DNA from: an uncultured Gemella sp.
GTDB lineage: Bacteria; Bacillota; Bacilli; Staphylococcales; Gemellaceae
Length of the DNA: 5,320 bases
Assembly: GCA_945929765.1 (NCBI GenBank)
Contig: CAMEOL010000081.1
Coordinates: forward strand, 1 to 5,320
Direction of reading: 5' to 3'
In this document: piece by piece, positions 1-5,320 of the stretch
Layout: each line of letters begins with the position of its first letter
Position numbering within the stretch: position 1 is the first letter of the stretch
Notes under the pieces: model-generated
What the model was told of the DNA's origin: nothing
Database searches by the model: none
Seen by the model: the letters and a program-made list of their open reading frames with translations, nothing else
Translations under genes and position numbers: made by a program

Positions 1-179
1 ATATGATAAAAAAAATGATTATTGCGTTAATTATAACTGTAATATTAATTGTAACGATAACAATTACACTAAATAAATTATATGAAATAAATATAGAGAA
101 ATATATTTATATACCTACATTAATAATGTTTCAAATAATATCAAAATATTTTTTAAAAAAATATAAAAAAGGCGACTAA
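1..179 (+). CDS. 3' end of a membrane protein (or a 58-residue small membrane protein)
   Basis: The frame is open from the window edge to a TAA at 177-179. An ATG at 3-5 is the first visible start, but nothing upstream can be checked, so it may be an internal methionine of a longer gene. From that ATG the 58 residues contain a long aliphatic stretch (about residues 5-23, almost only I, L, V, T, A) and a second hydrophobic stretch (about 35-50). A lysine-rich tail follows and ends KKYKKGD, suggesting a cytoplasmic C-terminus. This looks like the last two membrane helices of a polytopic protein. I do not recognise the family. The stop codon sits inside the terminator palindrome, so the gene ends exactly at a transcription stop. 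It is likely outside the downstream polysaccharide transcription unit. Confidence 0.5.
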   Translation, partial: MIKKMIIALIITVILIVTITITLNKLYEINIEKYIYIPTLIMFQIISKYFLKKYKKGD

Positions 180-192
180 TTAGTCGCCTTTT
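167..192. terminator. Intrinsic terminator, likely bidirectional
   Basis: The 18-base segment 171-188 is a perfect palindrome (GGCGACTA, then AT, then its complement through GGCGACT-type pairing). It is flanked by an A-run on the left and TTTT on the right. Read on the + strand it is a GC-rich stem followed by T residues. Read on the - strand it is the same stem followed by a longer T tract. The symmetry means it can stop transcription from both sides. This fits the + strand gene ending at 179 and a convergent relic ending at 191. Confidence 0.85.
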
Positions 193-286
193 ATTCTTTA
201 TAAATTTCTTTTTTTTTGACTACAGTCCAATTTGTGATGATTTCATTATACAGGACATACTCATCTTTTTTATTTTTTGTCTCACA
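191..286 (-). pseudogene. Possible decayed C-terminal remnant of a convergent gene
   Basis: On the minus strand, 286 down to 191 reads as 31 codons of protein-like sequence with an aromatic, mixed-charge tail (contains DEYVLYNEIITNW and ends KKKEIYKE) and a TAA. The stop lies directly before the shared terminator stem, as a real gene end would. This frame is closed by a TGA at 287-289 and has no usable start. A second minus-strand frame is open from 342 down to 220 (contains SVTIDVRQKIKK), so a single frameshift near 262-280 would join the two into one longer tail. The A-rich runs there are plausible places for such an indel. I see no start, ribosome site or promoter and do not recognise a family. 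It could also be chance. Confidence 0.25.
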
Positions 287-353
287 TCAATTGTAACACT
301 ACATGTTAGTTTTTTCTTTTTCTTGCTTGTGAAGCCCAAAAATTATGGATATA

Positions 354-367
354 TGGTATAATATAAT
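354..367 (+). promoter_or_regulatory. Extended -10 promoter for the polysaccharide gene run
   Basis: TGGTATAAT at 354-362 matches the extended -10 consensus TGnTATAAT perfectly. A second TATAAT overlaps it at 362-367. No good -35 hexamer lies 16-18 bases upstream (334-339 is GCCCAA), which is tolerable for an extended -10 promoter. Transcription would start near 369, leaving a leader of roughly 30 bases before the ATG at 398. No operator or riboswitch-like structure is visible in so short a leader. The following genes are closely spaced on the same strand with no terminator seen, so this could drive all of them. Confidence 0.7.
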
Positions 368-397
368 GATAAACAATAAATGGTTGAGTAGGTTTTT

Positions 398-1072
398 ATG
401 GAAAATAAATTTAATAACGTAGAGATAGAGCGTTATCGTAAAATTATTAATAATAAGAAAGGTTCTTTGCTTGCTAAGGTGATTTTTGATAGAGTTGTTG
501 CGGCTATAATGCTTATCTTGTTATCGCCTATATTAATTTTTATCGCAATTTGGATAAAGTTAGATAGTGAAGGAGAAGTGTTTTATCGTCAAAAGAGAAT
601 TACTACGTACGGCAGGGAATTTAGAATTTATAAGTTTCGAACTATGGTAAAGAATGCAGACAGATTAGGTAGTGCTGTAACTTTGCAAGATGATCCGAGA
701 ATTAGTAGAGTTGGTAAGAAATTACGCAAGTTAAGATTAGACGAGTTGCCACAATTAATTAATATAGTTGTCGGAGATATGAGTTTTGTAGGCACACGTC
801 CAGAAGTTGCTAAATATGTAGATAGATATAGTAATGAAATGTATGCTACTTTGTTGCTTCCAGCAGGGGTAACATCTACGGCTAGTATTATGTACAAAGA
901 TGAAGATGAAGAATTAGCAAAGTATACGTCACAAGGAATGTCGGTAGATGATGCTTACGTAGAGAAGATTTTGCCAGCGAAGATGAAGTATAATTTGGAA
1001 TATATAGAAAATTTCAGCTTTTTTGGAGATATAAAAATAATGATAAGCACGTTTTTTGGCGTGCTTAAGTAG
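398..1072 (+). CDS. Undecaprenyl-phosphate sugar-1-phosphate transferase (bacterial sugar transferase family, short PglC-like form)
   Basis: This enzyme should start polysaccharide assembly by moving a sugar 1-phosphate from a UDP-sugar to undecaprenyl phosphate at the inner membrane face. Its 224 residues cover only the catalytic domain, without the extra membrane helices of the long WbaP type. The membrane-inserted segment spans about 28-55, with the Ser43-Pro44 break typical of the re-entrant helix in this class. KFRTM is at 79-83, LDELPQL at 114-120 with the expected catalytic Asp115-Glu116, and GDMSFVGTRPE at 126-136. The start is fixed by an in-frame TAG at 389-391. The ribosome site is modest (GAGTAGG, 386-392). 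It lies eight bases before an aminotransferase gene, so its substrate is probably the amino-deoxy sugar made there, as for pneumococcal teichoic acid or Campylobacter PglC. The family call is firm; the exact sugar is inference. Confidence 0.93.
   Translation: MENKFNNVEIERYRKIINNKKGSLLAKVIFDRVVAAIMLILLSPILIFIAIWIKLDSEGEVFYRQKRITTYGREFRIYKFRTMVKNADRLGSAVTLQDDPRISRVGKKLRKLRLDELPQLINIVVGDMSFVGTRPEVAKYVDRYSNEMYATLLLPAGVTSTASIMYKDEDEELAKYTSQGMSVDDAYVEKILPAKMKYNLEYIENFSFFGDIKIMISTFFGVLK
1044..1067 (+). other. Stem-loop at the end of the sugar transferase gene
   Basis: TAAGCACG (1044-1051) pairs perfectly with CGTGCTTA (1060-1067) across an 8-base loop. It lies within the last codons of the sugar transferase, three bases before the AGGAGG that serves the aminotransferase. 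No T tract follows, so it is not a standard terminator. It could influence mRNA processing or translation of the next gene, or be chance. Confidence 0.45.
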
Positions 1073-1080
1073 GAGGATTT

Positions 1081-2298
1081 ATGACTAAACTAAATATACC
1101 TTTTTCGCCACCAGATATTACAGAAGCAGAAATAGCTGCTGTTACAGAAGTTTTAAGATCGGGATGGATTACTACAGGTCCGAAGACGAAAGAGTTAGAG
1201 GCGAAGTTATCAGAATATATGGATACGAATAAGACGGTATGTCTAAATTCGGCAACAGCTGCGTTAGAGTTAGTTCTTAGAGTTTTAGGTATTAAGGAGG
1301 GAGATGAAGTTATCGTTCCAGCTATGACGTATACAGCTTCTTGTAGCGTTATTTGTCATGTTGGGGCAACGCCTGTAATGGTCGATATCCAAAAAGATGG
1401 TTTTGAGATGGATTATGATAAATTAGCATCAGCTATTACAGAAAGAACAAAAGCGATAATTCCGGTTGATCTGGCTGGAATACCGTGTGATTATGATAGG
1501 TTATTTTCTTTAGTAGAAGAGAAGAAACGTTTGTTTACTCCAGAAAGTAGATATCAGCAAGTGTTGGGACGTGTTGCGATCGTGGCAGACTGTGCTCACG
1601 CATTAGGGAGTGTTTATCGTGGTAGAAAAATAGGTAGTGTTGCTGATTTTAGTACATTTAGTTTTCATGCCGTAAAAAACTTTACAACGGCAGAAGGTGG
1701 CTGTGTAACATGGAAAGCAAGCGAGCATTTTGATGATGAAGAGTTGTATAAGGATTTTCAGATTTTGTCGTTGCACGGGCAGACGAAAGATGCGCTTAGC
1801 AAAATGAAGGCTGGTGCATGGGAGTATGATATCGTTACGCCTGGGTATAAGTGTAATATGACGGATATTATGGCGGCTATTGGTCTTGTGCAATTTGAGA
1901 GGTATCCGGAGTTGTTAAAGCGACGTTATGAAGTAGTAGCAATGTATGACGATGCGTTTAGAGGTACGAGTATTACGGCCCTATGTCATAAGGGAGATTA
2001 TTATATGTCGTCACATCATCTTTATATTACTCATGTAGCAGGTACTAACTTGGAGCAGCGTAATGATATTATTACTAAGTTGGCAGAACGTGGTGTTAGT
2101 GCGAATGTGCACTACAAGCCGTTGCCGTTATTAACAGCGTATAAAAATTTAGGGTTTAAGGTGGAAGATTATCCTAATGCGTACGAATATTATGTGAATG
2201 AGATTACGTTGCCTTTGCATACTAATCTAACAGATGACGAGGTTCGCTACATAATAACTAACTACTTAGAGGTGGTTAGGGGAGTTATGGGGTATTAA
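1081..2298 (+). CDS. DegT/DnrJ/EryC1/StrS-family PLP aminotransferase (nucleotide-sugar aminotransferase)
   Basis: The enzyme should transfer an amino group, usually from glutamate, to the keto carbon of a UDP-4-keto-6-deoxy sugar. The 405 residues show the family order: SGWITTGP near 27-34, NSATAAL at 56-62, GDEVIVPAMTYTAS at 74-87, DCAHALGS at 170-177 (Asp170 contacts the PLP ring nitrogen), then STFSFHAVKNFTTAEGG at 191-207 with Lys199 as the expected PLP-binding lysine. GYKCNMTDIMAAIG (255-268) and HYKPL (344-348) follow. A stretch at about 142-165 before DCAHA appears longer than in many relatives. The ATG follows a strong AGGAGG (1071-1076) that overlaps the preceding stop codon, which implies coupled translation. 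An in-frame TAA at 1066-1068 bounds the start. Pairing with the sugar transferase suggests 2-acetamido-4-amino-2,4,6-trideoxygalactose or a bacillosamine-type sugar; the product is not provable here. No 4,6-dehydratase is present, so the keto sugar must come from elsewhere. Confidence 0.93.
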   Translation: MTKLNIPFSPPDITEAEIAAVTEVLRSGWITTGPKTKELEAKLSEYMDTNKTVCLNSATAALELVLRVLGIKEGDEVIVPAMTYTASCSVICHVGATPVMVDIQKDGFEMDYDKLASAITERTKAIIPVDLAGIPCDYDRLFSLVEEKKRLFTPESRYQQVLGRVAIVADCAHALGSVYRGRKIGSVADFSTFSFHAVKNFTTAEGGCVTWKASEHFDDEELYKDFQILSLHGQTKDALSKMKAGAWEYDIVTPGYKCNMTDIMAAIGLVQFERYPELLKRRYEVVAMYDDAFRGTSITALCHKGDYYMSSHHLYITHVAGTNLEQRNDIITKLAERGVSANVHYKPLPLLTAYKNLGFKVEDYPNAYEYYVNEITLPLHTNLTDDEVRYIITNYLEVVRGVMGY

Positions 2299-2367
2299 TA
2301 AATTTTTTATAGTAATTTAATATTTAAATAATTACAAAAAAGATGTACTGAAAAATGGAGTGATGAA

Positions 2368-3594
2368 ATGAAACAATTTCTAAATAAAATAAAATTAGTA
2401 AATATTGTTGATTTATATCATCTTTTTGTTTTATTTCCTATAGCATATTTATTTTCGCTATTCTTTAGAAACAAGAATAATAATCTTATATTGATTTGTG
2501 AAAGTGGAAATGAGGCTAGAGATAATGGATATTGGCTAGCAAAATATATAAGTGAAAATGATAAGAGTGCTAATCTAATATATGTTATTAATGAAGATTC
2601 TTGTGATTATAAAAAAATAAATGATTTAGGAATAAAAACTGTAGATTATATGAGTTTAACGCACTGGATTTATTATTTATCAGCAGGAATAAATGTTAGC
2701 ACTCAAAAAGGAGGTAAGCCTAATGCTGCGGTATGCTATTTATTAGAAGTGTATGGATTATTAGATAATAATAGACTATTTCTTCAACACGGTATAACTA
2801 TATCTAATGCAAAGTGGTTATATTATGAAAATACAAAAATGCGAGGTTTTGTATGTGGAGCTAAGCCTGAGTATGATGACATAGTTTTAAACTACGGATA
2901 TCCAGAGGGATATGTTAAATATTTAGGTTTTTGTAGATTTGATAATTTGCATAACGTTGAAGTTAAAAAAGATAGAATACTAGTGATGCCTTCGTGGAGA
3001 GAATGGTTGGTATTGAATACAGAATTTAGAAAGGAGTTTAATGAGGGGGATGTTTTTGAAAGAAGTGAGTATTTTAATGTGTGGAACTCATTTTTAAAAA
3101 ATAAAGAACTTATTTATTTTATAGAAGAAAATAATTTAGAATTGATATTTTATCCTCATAGGAATATTCAAGACAAGTTAGAACTATTTGAAAAAAAATC
3201 TACTAATATAATTTTTGCTAGTTGGAAAGAGTATGACATACAAGAGTTACTTAAAAATTCTGCATTTTTAATTACAGATTATTCTAGTATATGTTTAGAT
3301 TTTGCTTATATGAAGAAACCAGCGTTATATTATCAATTTGATCAAGAAAAATTCAGAAAAGGTCAATACGAAAAAGGATATTTTGATTATAATAATGATG
3401 GTTTTGGCAAGGTTTTAACAGAAGAGAAAGAAGTAATTAATGAGTTAATAAAATATTTCAAGGTGGATTTTTCATTAGAAAAGAAATATGAAAATAGAAT
3501 CTCTAACTTCTTTGAATTATACGATAATAAAAATAGTTACAGAAATTATGAGTTTGTAAAAGAAATATTAATGGATGATGTTAGGAGAAAATAA
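2368..3594 (+). CDS. CDP-glycerol glycerophosphotransferase family protein (TagB/TagF-like)
   Basis: Members of this family move glycerol- or ribitol-phosphate from a CDP-polyol to a membrane-linked glycan. The 408 residues include a hydrophobic N-terminal segment (about 13-33), probably membrane-associating. Next comes a Rossmann-like start (LILICESGNEARDNGYWLA, 40-58), then QHG at 140-142, matching the catalytic His motif of TagF. GFCRFDNL is at 187-194, FYPHRN at 261-266 (second conserved His) and LITDYSSICLDFAYMKKPALYY at 301-322, the CDP-polyol phosphate-binding signature. A tail GYFDYNNDGFG (337-347) is also typical. The size fits a single-domain TagB-like enzyme, so one or a few units rather than a long chain are likely to be added. 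GGAG at 2357-2360, seven bases before the ATG, is the ribosome site. In-frame TAA at 2329-2331 bounds the start. Its DNA is much more AT-rich than the two genes before it, suggesting a separate origin. The polyol added cannot be told. Confidence 0.88.
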   Translation: MKQFLNKIKLVNIVDLYHLFVLFPIAYLFSLFFRNKNNNLILICESGNEARDNGYWLAKYISENDKSANLIYVINEDSCDYKKINDLGIKTVDYMSLTHWIYYLSAGINVSTQKGGKPNAAVCYLLEVYGLLDNNRLFLQHGITISNAKWLYYENTKMRGFVCGAKPEYDDIVLNYGYPEGYVKYLGFCRFDNLHNVEVKKDRILVMPSWREWLVLNTEFRKEFNEGDVFERSEYFNVWNSFLKNKELIYFIEENNLELIFYPHRNIQDKLELFEKKSTNIIFASWKEYDIQELLKNSAFLITDYSSICLDFAYMKKPALYYQFDQEKFRKGQYEKGYFDYNNDGFGKVLTEEKEVINELIKYFKVDFSLEKKYENRISNFFELYDNKNSYRNYEFVKEILMDDVRRK

Positions 3595-4008
3595 GTGAAA
3601 AAAAATTATAGTCATACAATAGCAGTACTAGAGAGAAAATATAATATAATTAATTATGCATTTGTAATTTTATTGCTTATTTATAGTATGTCTAGAATAG
3701 TAATACCAGTTCAATTTATAGGTTCAAACAAAGGATTTATGATTTTTATTACGGTTTATGGATTATTCATAGGAATGTATAATATATTTATAAGGAATTT
3801 ATATAAGAGGGCTGAATTTGTAGTGTTTTTAATTTTATTTTTATTTTTTAATTTAATTACACTAATTTCAGTTTATAGTTATGGAATAATTGATAATATT
3901 AAGCATACTGTAGTATTCTTTATATATTTCTTTGCTATGTATTCTACATATTTTTTGTTACCAAAAGGACATGCTCAAAAAGTATATTATTTTTTGTATA
4001 TCTATTAG
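3595..4008 (+). CDS. Wzy polymerase, N-terminal fragment (137 residues)
   Basis: This frame starts at GTG 3595 with a good ribosome site (AGGAGA, spacer six bases) and ends at TAG 4006-4008. It holds four likely membrane helices (about residues 20-40, 46-64, 74-96 and 103-122), then a short charged loop (LPKGHAQK) and the beginning of a fifth helix that is cut off after YYF. Stopping inside a helix shows it is not a natural end. The protein alone lacks every conserved polymerase motif. It has no family signature by itself and is assigned through the downstream frame. Confidence 0.6.
   Translation: MKKNYSHTIAVLERKYNIINYAFVILLLIYSMSRIVIPVQFIGSNKGFMIFITVYGLFIGMYNIFIRNLYKRAEFVVFLILFLFFNLITLISVYSYGIIDNIKHTVVFFIYFFAMYSTYFLLPKGHAQKVYYFLYIY
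3990..3996 (+). other. T TTT TTG heptamer at the frame break
   Basis: In the zero frame of the upstream fragment this reads T TTT TTG, which fits the X XXY YYZ pattern of -1 slippery sites. A shift here reads on as F-L-V-Y-L-L-V-L-I-Q and rebuilds a smooth membrane helix into the second frame. An identical in-frame heptamer lies at 3951-3957. No stable downstream hairpin or well-placed upstream Shine-Dalgarno stimulator is visible, so loss of one T from the run is the simpler reading. Confidence 0.4.
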
Positions 4009-4010
4009 TT

Positions 4011-4994
4011 TTGATACAGACAATTACAGCAATTATTTCAATTATTCAGTTTATTTCTTTGAGAGGCTACTATGTAATAAATTTTAATGGAAAATTAATA
4101 CGACAAGGATTTGTAGATTCAAGATTATTTGGTATTTTTTATGACCCTAATTATGCAGCAACTATTTCGCTAATAGCTATTGTCTTCGCTATTTATAACA
4201 TTAAACGCAGTAATATCTTGCAAATAGTATACTATTTAACTATAATTGTCTCTAATTATACATATATAGTTTTATCAGGATCTAGAACAACTTTGATTTC
4301 ATTGATAATAGTAGTAGCGATATATATATATTACAAAATTAAAATATATAATAGCGATTTTAAGAAAAAAATGGTAAATATGGTACTAATCATATTTTTA
4401 GTTCTAACTTCTTATTTAGCTATTAAAAATATAGGTGAAATTTATTTGGCAAATCATAAAGAAGAATATTTAAATAATATCGTTAGGATAAGTAAAGAAG
4501 GGGAGTCCGTAAATGGAGTTATTAATTCAGAAGTTACATTAGAACGTTCAGACGTATCAGATAAAAATATCTCTAATAATAGATTTGCGATATGGGAAGG
4601 GACAATAAAGTTGGTTTCTAATAAACCACTATTTGGTGTGTCATCGGGAAATTGGCTTGGAGTTTCTAAAAGTTATGATAATTCAAATTATGTAGTAGAG
4701 CAAGAATATTTGCCACACAATGGTTATTTGGATTTGTTATTCTATAATGGAATTGTAGGATTCGGCGTTATAGCAATATTTGTACTATTATCTATAAAGA
4801 AAATATTGTTAAGAATAGTATATATTGATTCGGAAGATGAAAATATTAAGTTAATCTTTATGCTGTTTACAATAATATTAGTTTTACTTACTTATTGTAT
4901 GTTTTTCAGTAATTTATTTTATGGTTTAAATATATTTGGTATATTATTTTATAGCAGCATTGCTTTAGGGAATATATTTTTATTAAAAAAGTAG
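4011..4994 (+). CDS. Wzy/O-antigen ligase-like C-terminal fragment (327 residues)
   Basis: Counting residues from the TTG at 4011, this part carries the family features. There is a DPNYAA segment (45-50) at the start of a helix, SGSRTT at 89-94 leading into the next helix, and a long external loop (about 140-235). RFAIWEGTIKLVSNKPLFG lies at 191-209, and PHNGYLDLLFYNGIVG at 235-250 matches the HN-x-Y-L ... GxxG motif of O-antigen ligase/Wzy proteins. Three more hydrophobic stretches follow to the end. The TTG at 4011 has no Shine-Dalgarno site and falls within a helix; the first in-frame ATG is far downstream, near 4371. It is therefore almost certainly not translated alone but continues the frame begun at 3595. 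Confidence 0.6.
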   Translation: MIQTITAIISIIQFISLRGYYVINFNGKLIRQGFVDSRLFGIFYDPNYAATISLIAIVFAIYNIKRSNILQIVYYLTIIVSNYTYIVLSGSRTTLISLIIVVAIYIYYKIKIYNSDFKKKMVNMVLIIFLVLTSYLAIKNIGEIYLANHKEEYLNNIVRISKEGESVNGVINSEVTLERSDVSDKNISNNRFAIWEGTIKLVSNKPLFGVSSGNWLGVSKSYDNSNYVVEQEYLPHNGYLDLLFYNGIVGFGVIAIFVLLSIKKILLRIVYIDSEDENIKLIFMLFTIILVLLTYCMFFSNLFYGLNIFGILFYSSIALGNIFLLKK

Positions 4995-5006
4995 AAGGGG
5001 AAAAGT

Positions 5007-5320
5007 ATGGTTATACAGTTTTTAAAAAAGGGGCTTGCAGGAACTTTAGGGAAACATAAGGATAAAATAAAAAACTTGCCTATTGTAAAACAATTAAACG
5101 CCAAAGCTAATCTTCAATTGAATACTATGAAAAATGACTTATTAAAAGAAAATTTTTATAATGTTTTAAGAGATGTATATGAAGAATCACAGGGGATTTT
5201 AATTTGGCTAGATTTTGGAACTTTACTCGGAGTTGTAAGAAACAATGGAGTTATTGAACATGATTTTGATATGGATTTTGCAATACTTGATGAAGATTTA
5301 ATAGGATTAGAAATATTATT
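5007..5320 (+). CDS. LicD/fukutin-family phosphotransferase, 5' part (runs off the window)
   Basis: LicD-type enzymes transfer phosphocholine, or in the fukutin branch phospho-polyols, from CDP-linked donors onto glycans. The first 104 residues are present. After a basic, probably helical leader (residues 1-60), the family core appears: WLDFGTLLG at 67-75, Arg78, then GVIEHDFDMDFAI at 81-93 with the conserved acidic cluster Asp86, Asp88 and Asp90 expected to bind metal. Classical LicD proteins read WDDDIDI here and have a shorter leader. The HDFDMD form is closer to what I recall of bacterial fukutin-like members, so choline is not assured. The ATG follows AAGGGG (4995-5000) with six bases of spacing, and the previous stop at 4992-4994 is in the same frame and bounds the start. 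The 12-base gap places it in the same operon as the polymerase. Confidence 0.85.
   Translation, partial: MVIQFLKKGLAGTLGKHKDKIKNLPIVKQLNAKANLQLNTMKNDLLKENFYNVLRDVYEESQGILIWLDFGTLLGVVRNNGVIEHDFDMDFAILDEDLIGLEIL

Larger units (their letters stand above)
3595..4994 (+). pseudogene. wzy: Wzy-type polysaccharide polymerase, split by a -1 frameshift
   Basis: Joined across one -1 shift near 3990-4005, the two frames make a polytopic membrane protein of about 466 residues with roughly a dozen predicted helices, the normal size and shape of a Wzy/O-antigen ligase-family polymerase. Such proteins link lipid-carried repeat units on the outer face of the membrane. The second frame has no ribosome site and no sensible start. 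The two frames overlap without stops from 3903 to 4008, which limits where the change can lie. The gap is only two bases and no other damage is visible, so the event is recent, programmed, or a base-calling error. The gene begins with GTG directly after the previous TAA, with AGGAGA at 3583-3588, indicating coupling to the glycerophosphotransferase. Whether an active protein is made is unknown. Polymerase is preferred over ligase because Gram-positive loci normally use Wzy. Confidence 0.75.

Noticed and set aside
294..308. TAACA/TGTTA inverted repeat considered as an operator
   Set aside because: There are only five paired bases around a five-base loop, it is not placed against the promoter core, and no second copy is seen.
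203..340. Possible insertion sequence end in the left intergenic region
   Set aside because: No paired terminal inverted repeat, target duplication or transposase frame is visible, so a mobile element cannot be supported.
628..897. 89-codon minus-strand open frame inside the sugar transferase
   Set aside because: It lies fully opposite a well-supported gene, covers its catalytic motifs, has no ribosome site and no recognisable protein features. It is a shadow frame.
1603..1893. 96-codon minus-strand open frame inside the aminotransferase
   Set aside because: It is antisense to the PLP-lysine region of a clear gene, with an unnatural residue mix and no start signals. It is a shadow frame.
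2304..2340. AT-only inverted repeat (GTAATT at 2312-2317 with AATTAC at 2330-2335, plus flanking T and A runs) between the aminotransferase and the glycerophosphotransferase
   Set aside because: The stem is short, made almost only of A-T pairs and has a 12-base loop. The T-run is on the wrong side for a + strand terminator. In such AT-rich DNA it is probably chance, and no credible promoter is seen in the gap either.
1..5320. CRISPR array, tRNA, rRNA or riboswitch
   Set aside because: No regularly spaced direct repeats, tRNA-like arms or long structured leader were found. The leader before 398 is only about 30 bases.

Overview
The window is a polysaccharide (capsule or teichoic-acid-like) biosynthesis locus from a low-GC Gram-positive bacterium. 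Support for this is the very AT-rich DNA, strong Shine-Dalgarno sites (AGGAGG, AGGAGA, AAGGGG), an extended -10 promoter, tight gene spacing and the gene families present. A member of the Bacilli is likely. Gemella or a streptococcal relative would fit, but that is a guess from style, not a demonstrated identity.

Layout. Positions 1-179 hold the end of a membrane protein frame, whose stop codon lies inside a perfect palindrome that forms a terminator (167-192). Positions 193-353 contain no convincing gene. The minus strand there does carry what looks like the decayed tail of a convergent gene (about 191-340). An extended -10 promoter (354-362) precedes a run of same-strand genes: a short membrane-bound sugar-1-phosphate transferase (398-1072); a DegT/DnrJ/EryC1/StrS PLP aminotransferase (1081-2298); a CDP-glycerol glycerophosphotransferase-family enzyme (2368-3594); a Wzy-type polymerase broken by a frameshift (3595-4994); and the start of a LicD/fukutin-family phosphotransferase that runs off the end (5007 onward).

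How the genes may work together (inference). The aminotransferase would make a nucleotide-activated amino-deoxy sugar. The first enzyme would load its sugar phosphate onto undecaprenyl phosphate to start the repeat unit. Glycosyltransferases outside the window would extend it. The two phosphotransferase-type enzymes would add phospho-polyol or phosphocholine-like groups, and Wzy would polymerise the exported units. An amino sugar plus phosphodiester substituents suggests a zwitterionic polymer, similar in logic to the choline-decorated teichoic acid of pneumococcus, which starts with 2-acetamido-4-amino-2,4,6-trideoxygalactose. No flippase, ordinary glycosyltransferase or wzg/wzh/wzd/wze-type regulatory genes are visible.

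Two points stand out. Base composition drops sharply after the aminotransferase, as if a variable cassette were joined to a conserved front end. The polymerase is split in two frames, with in-frame T TTT TTG heptamers exactly where a -1 shift would restore it.
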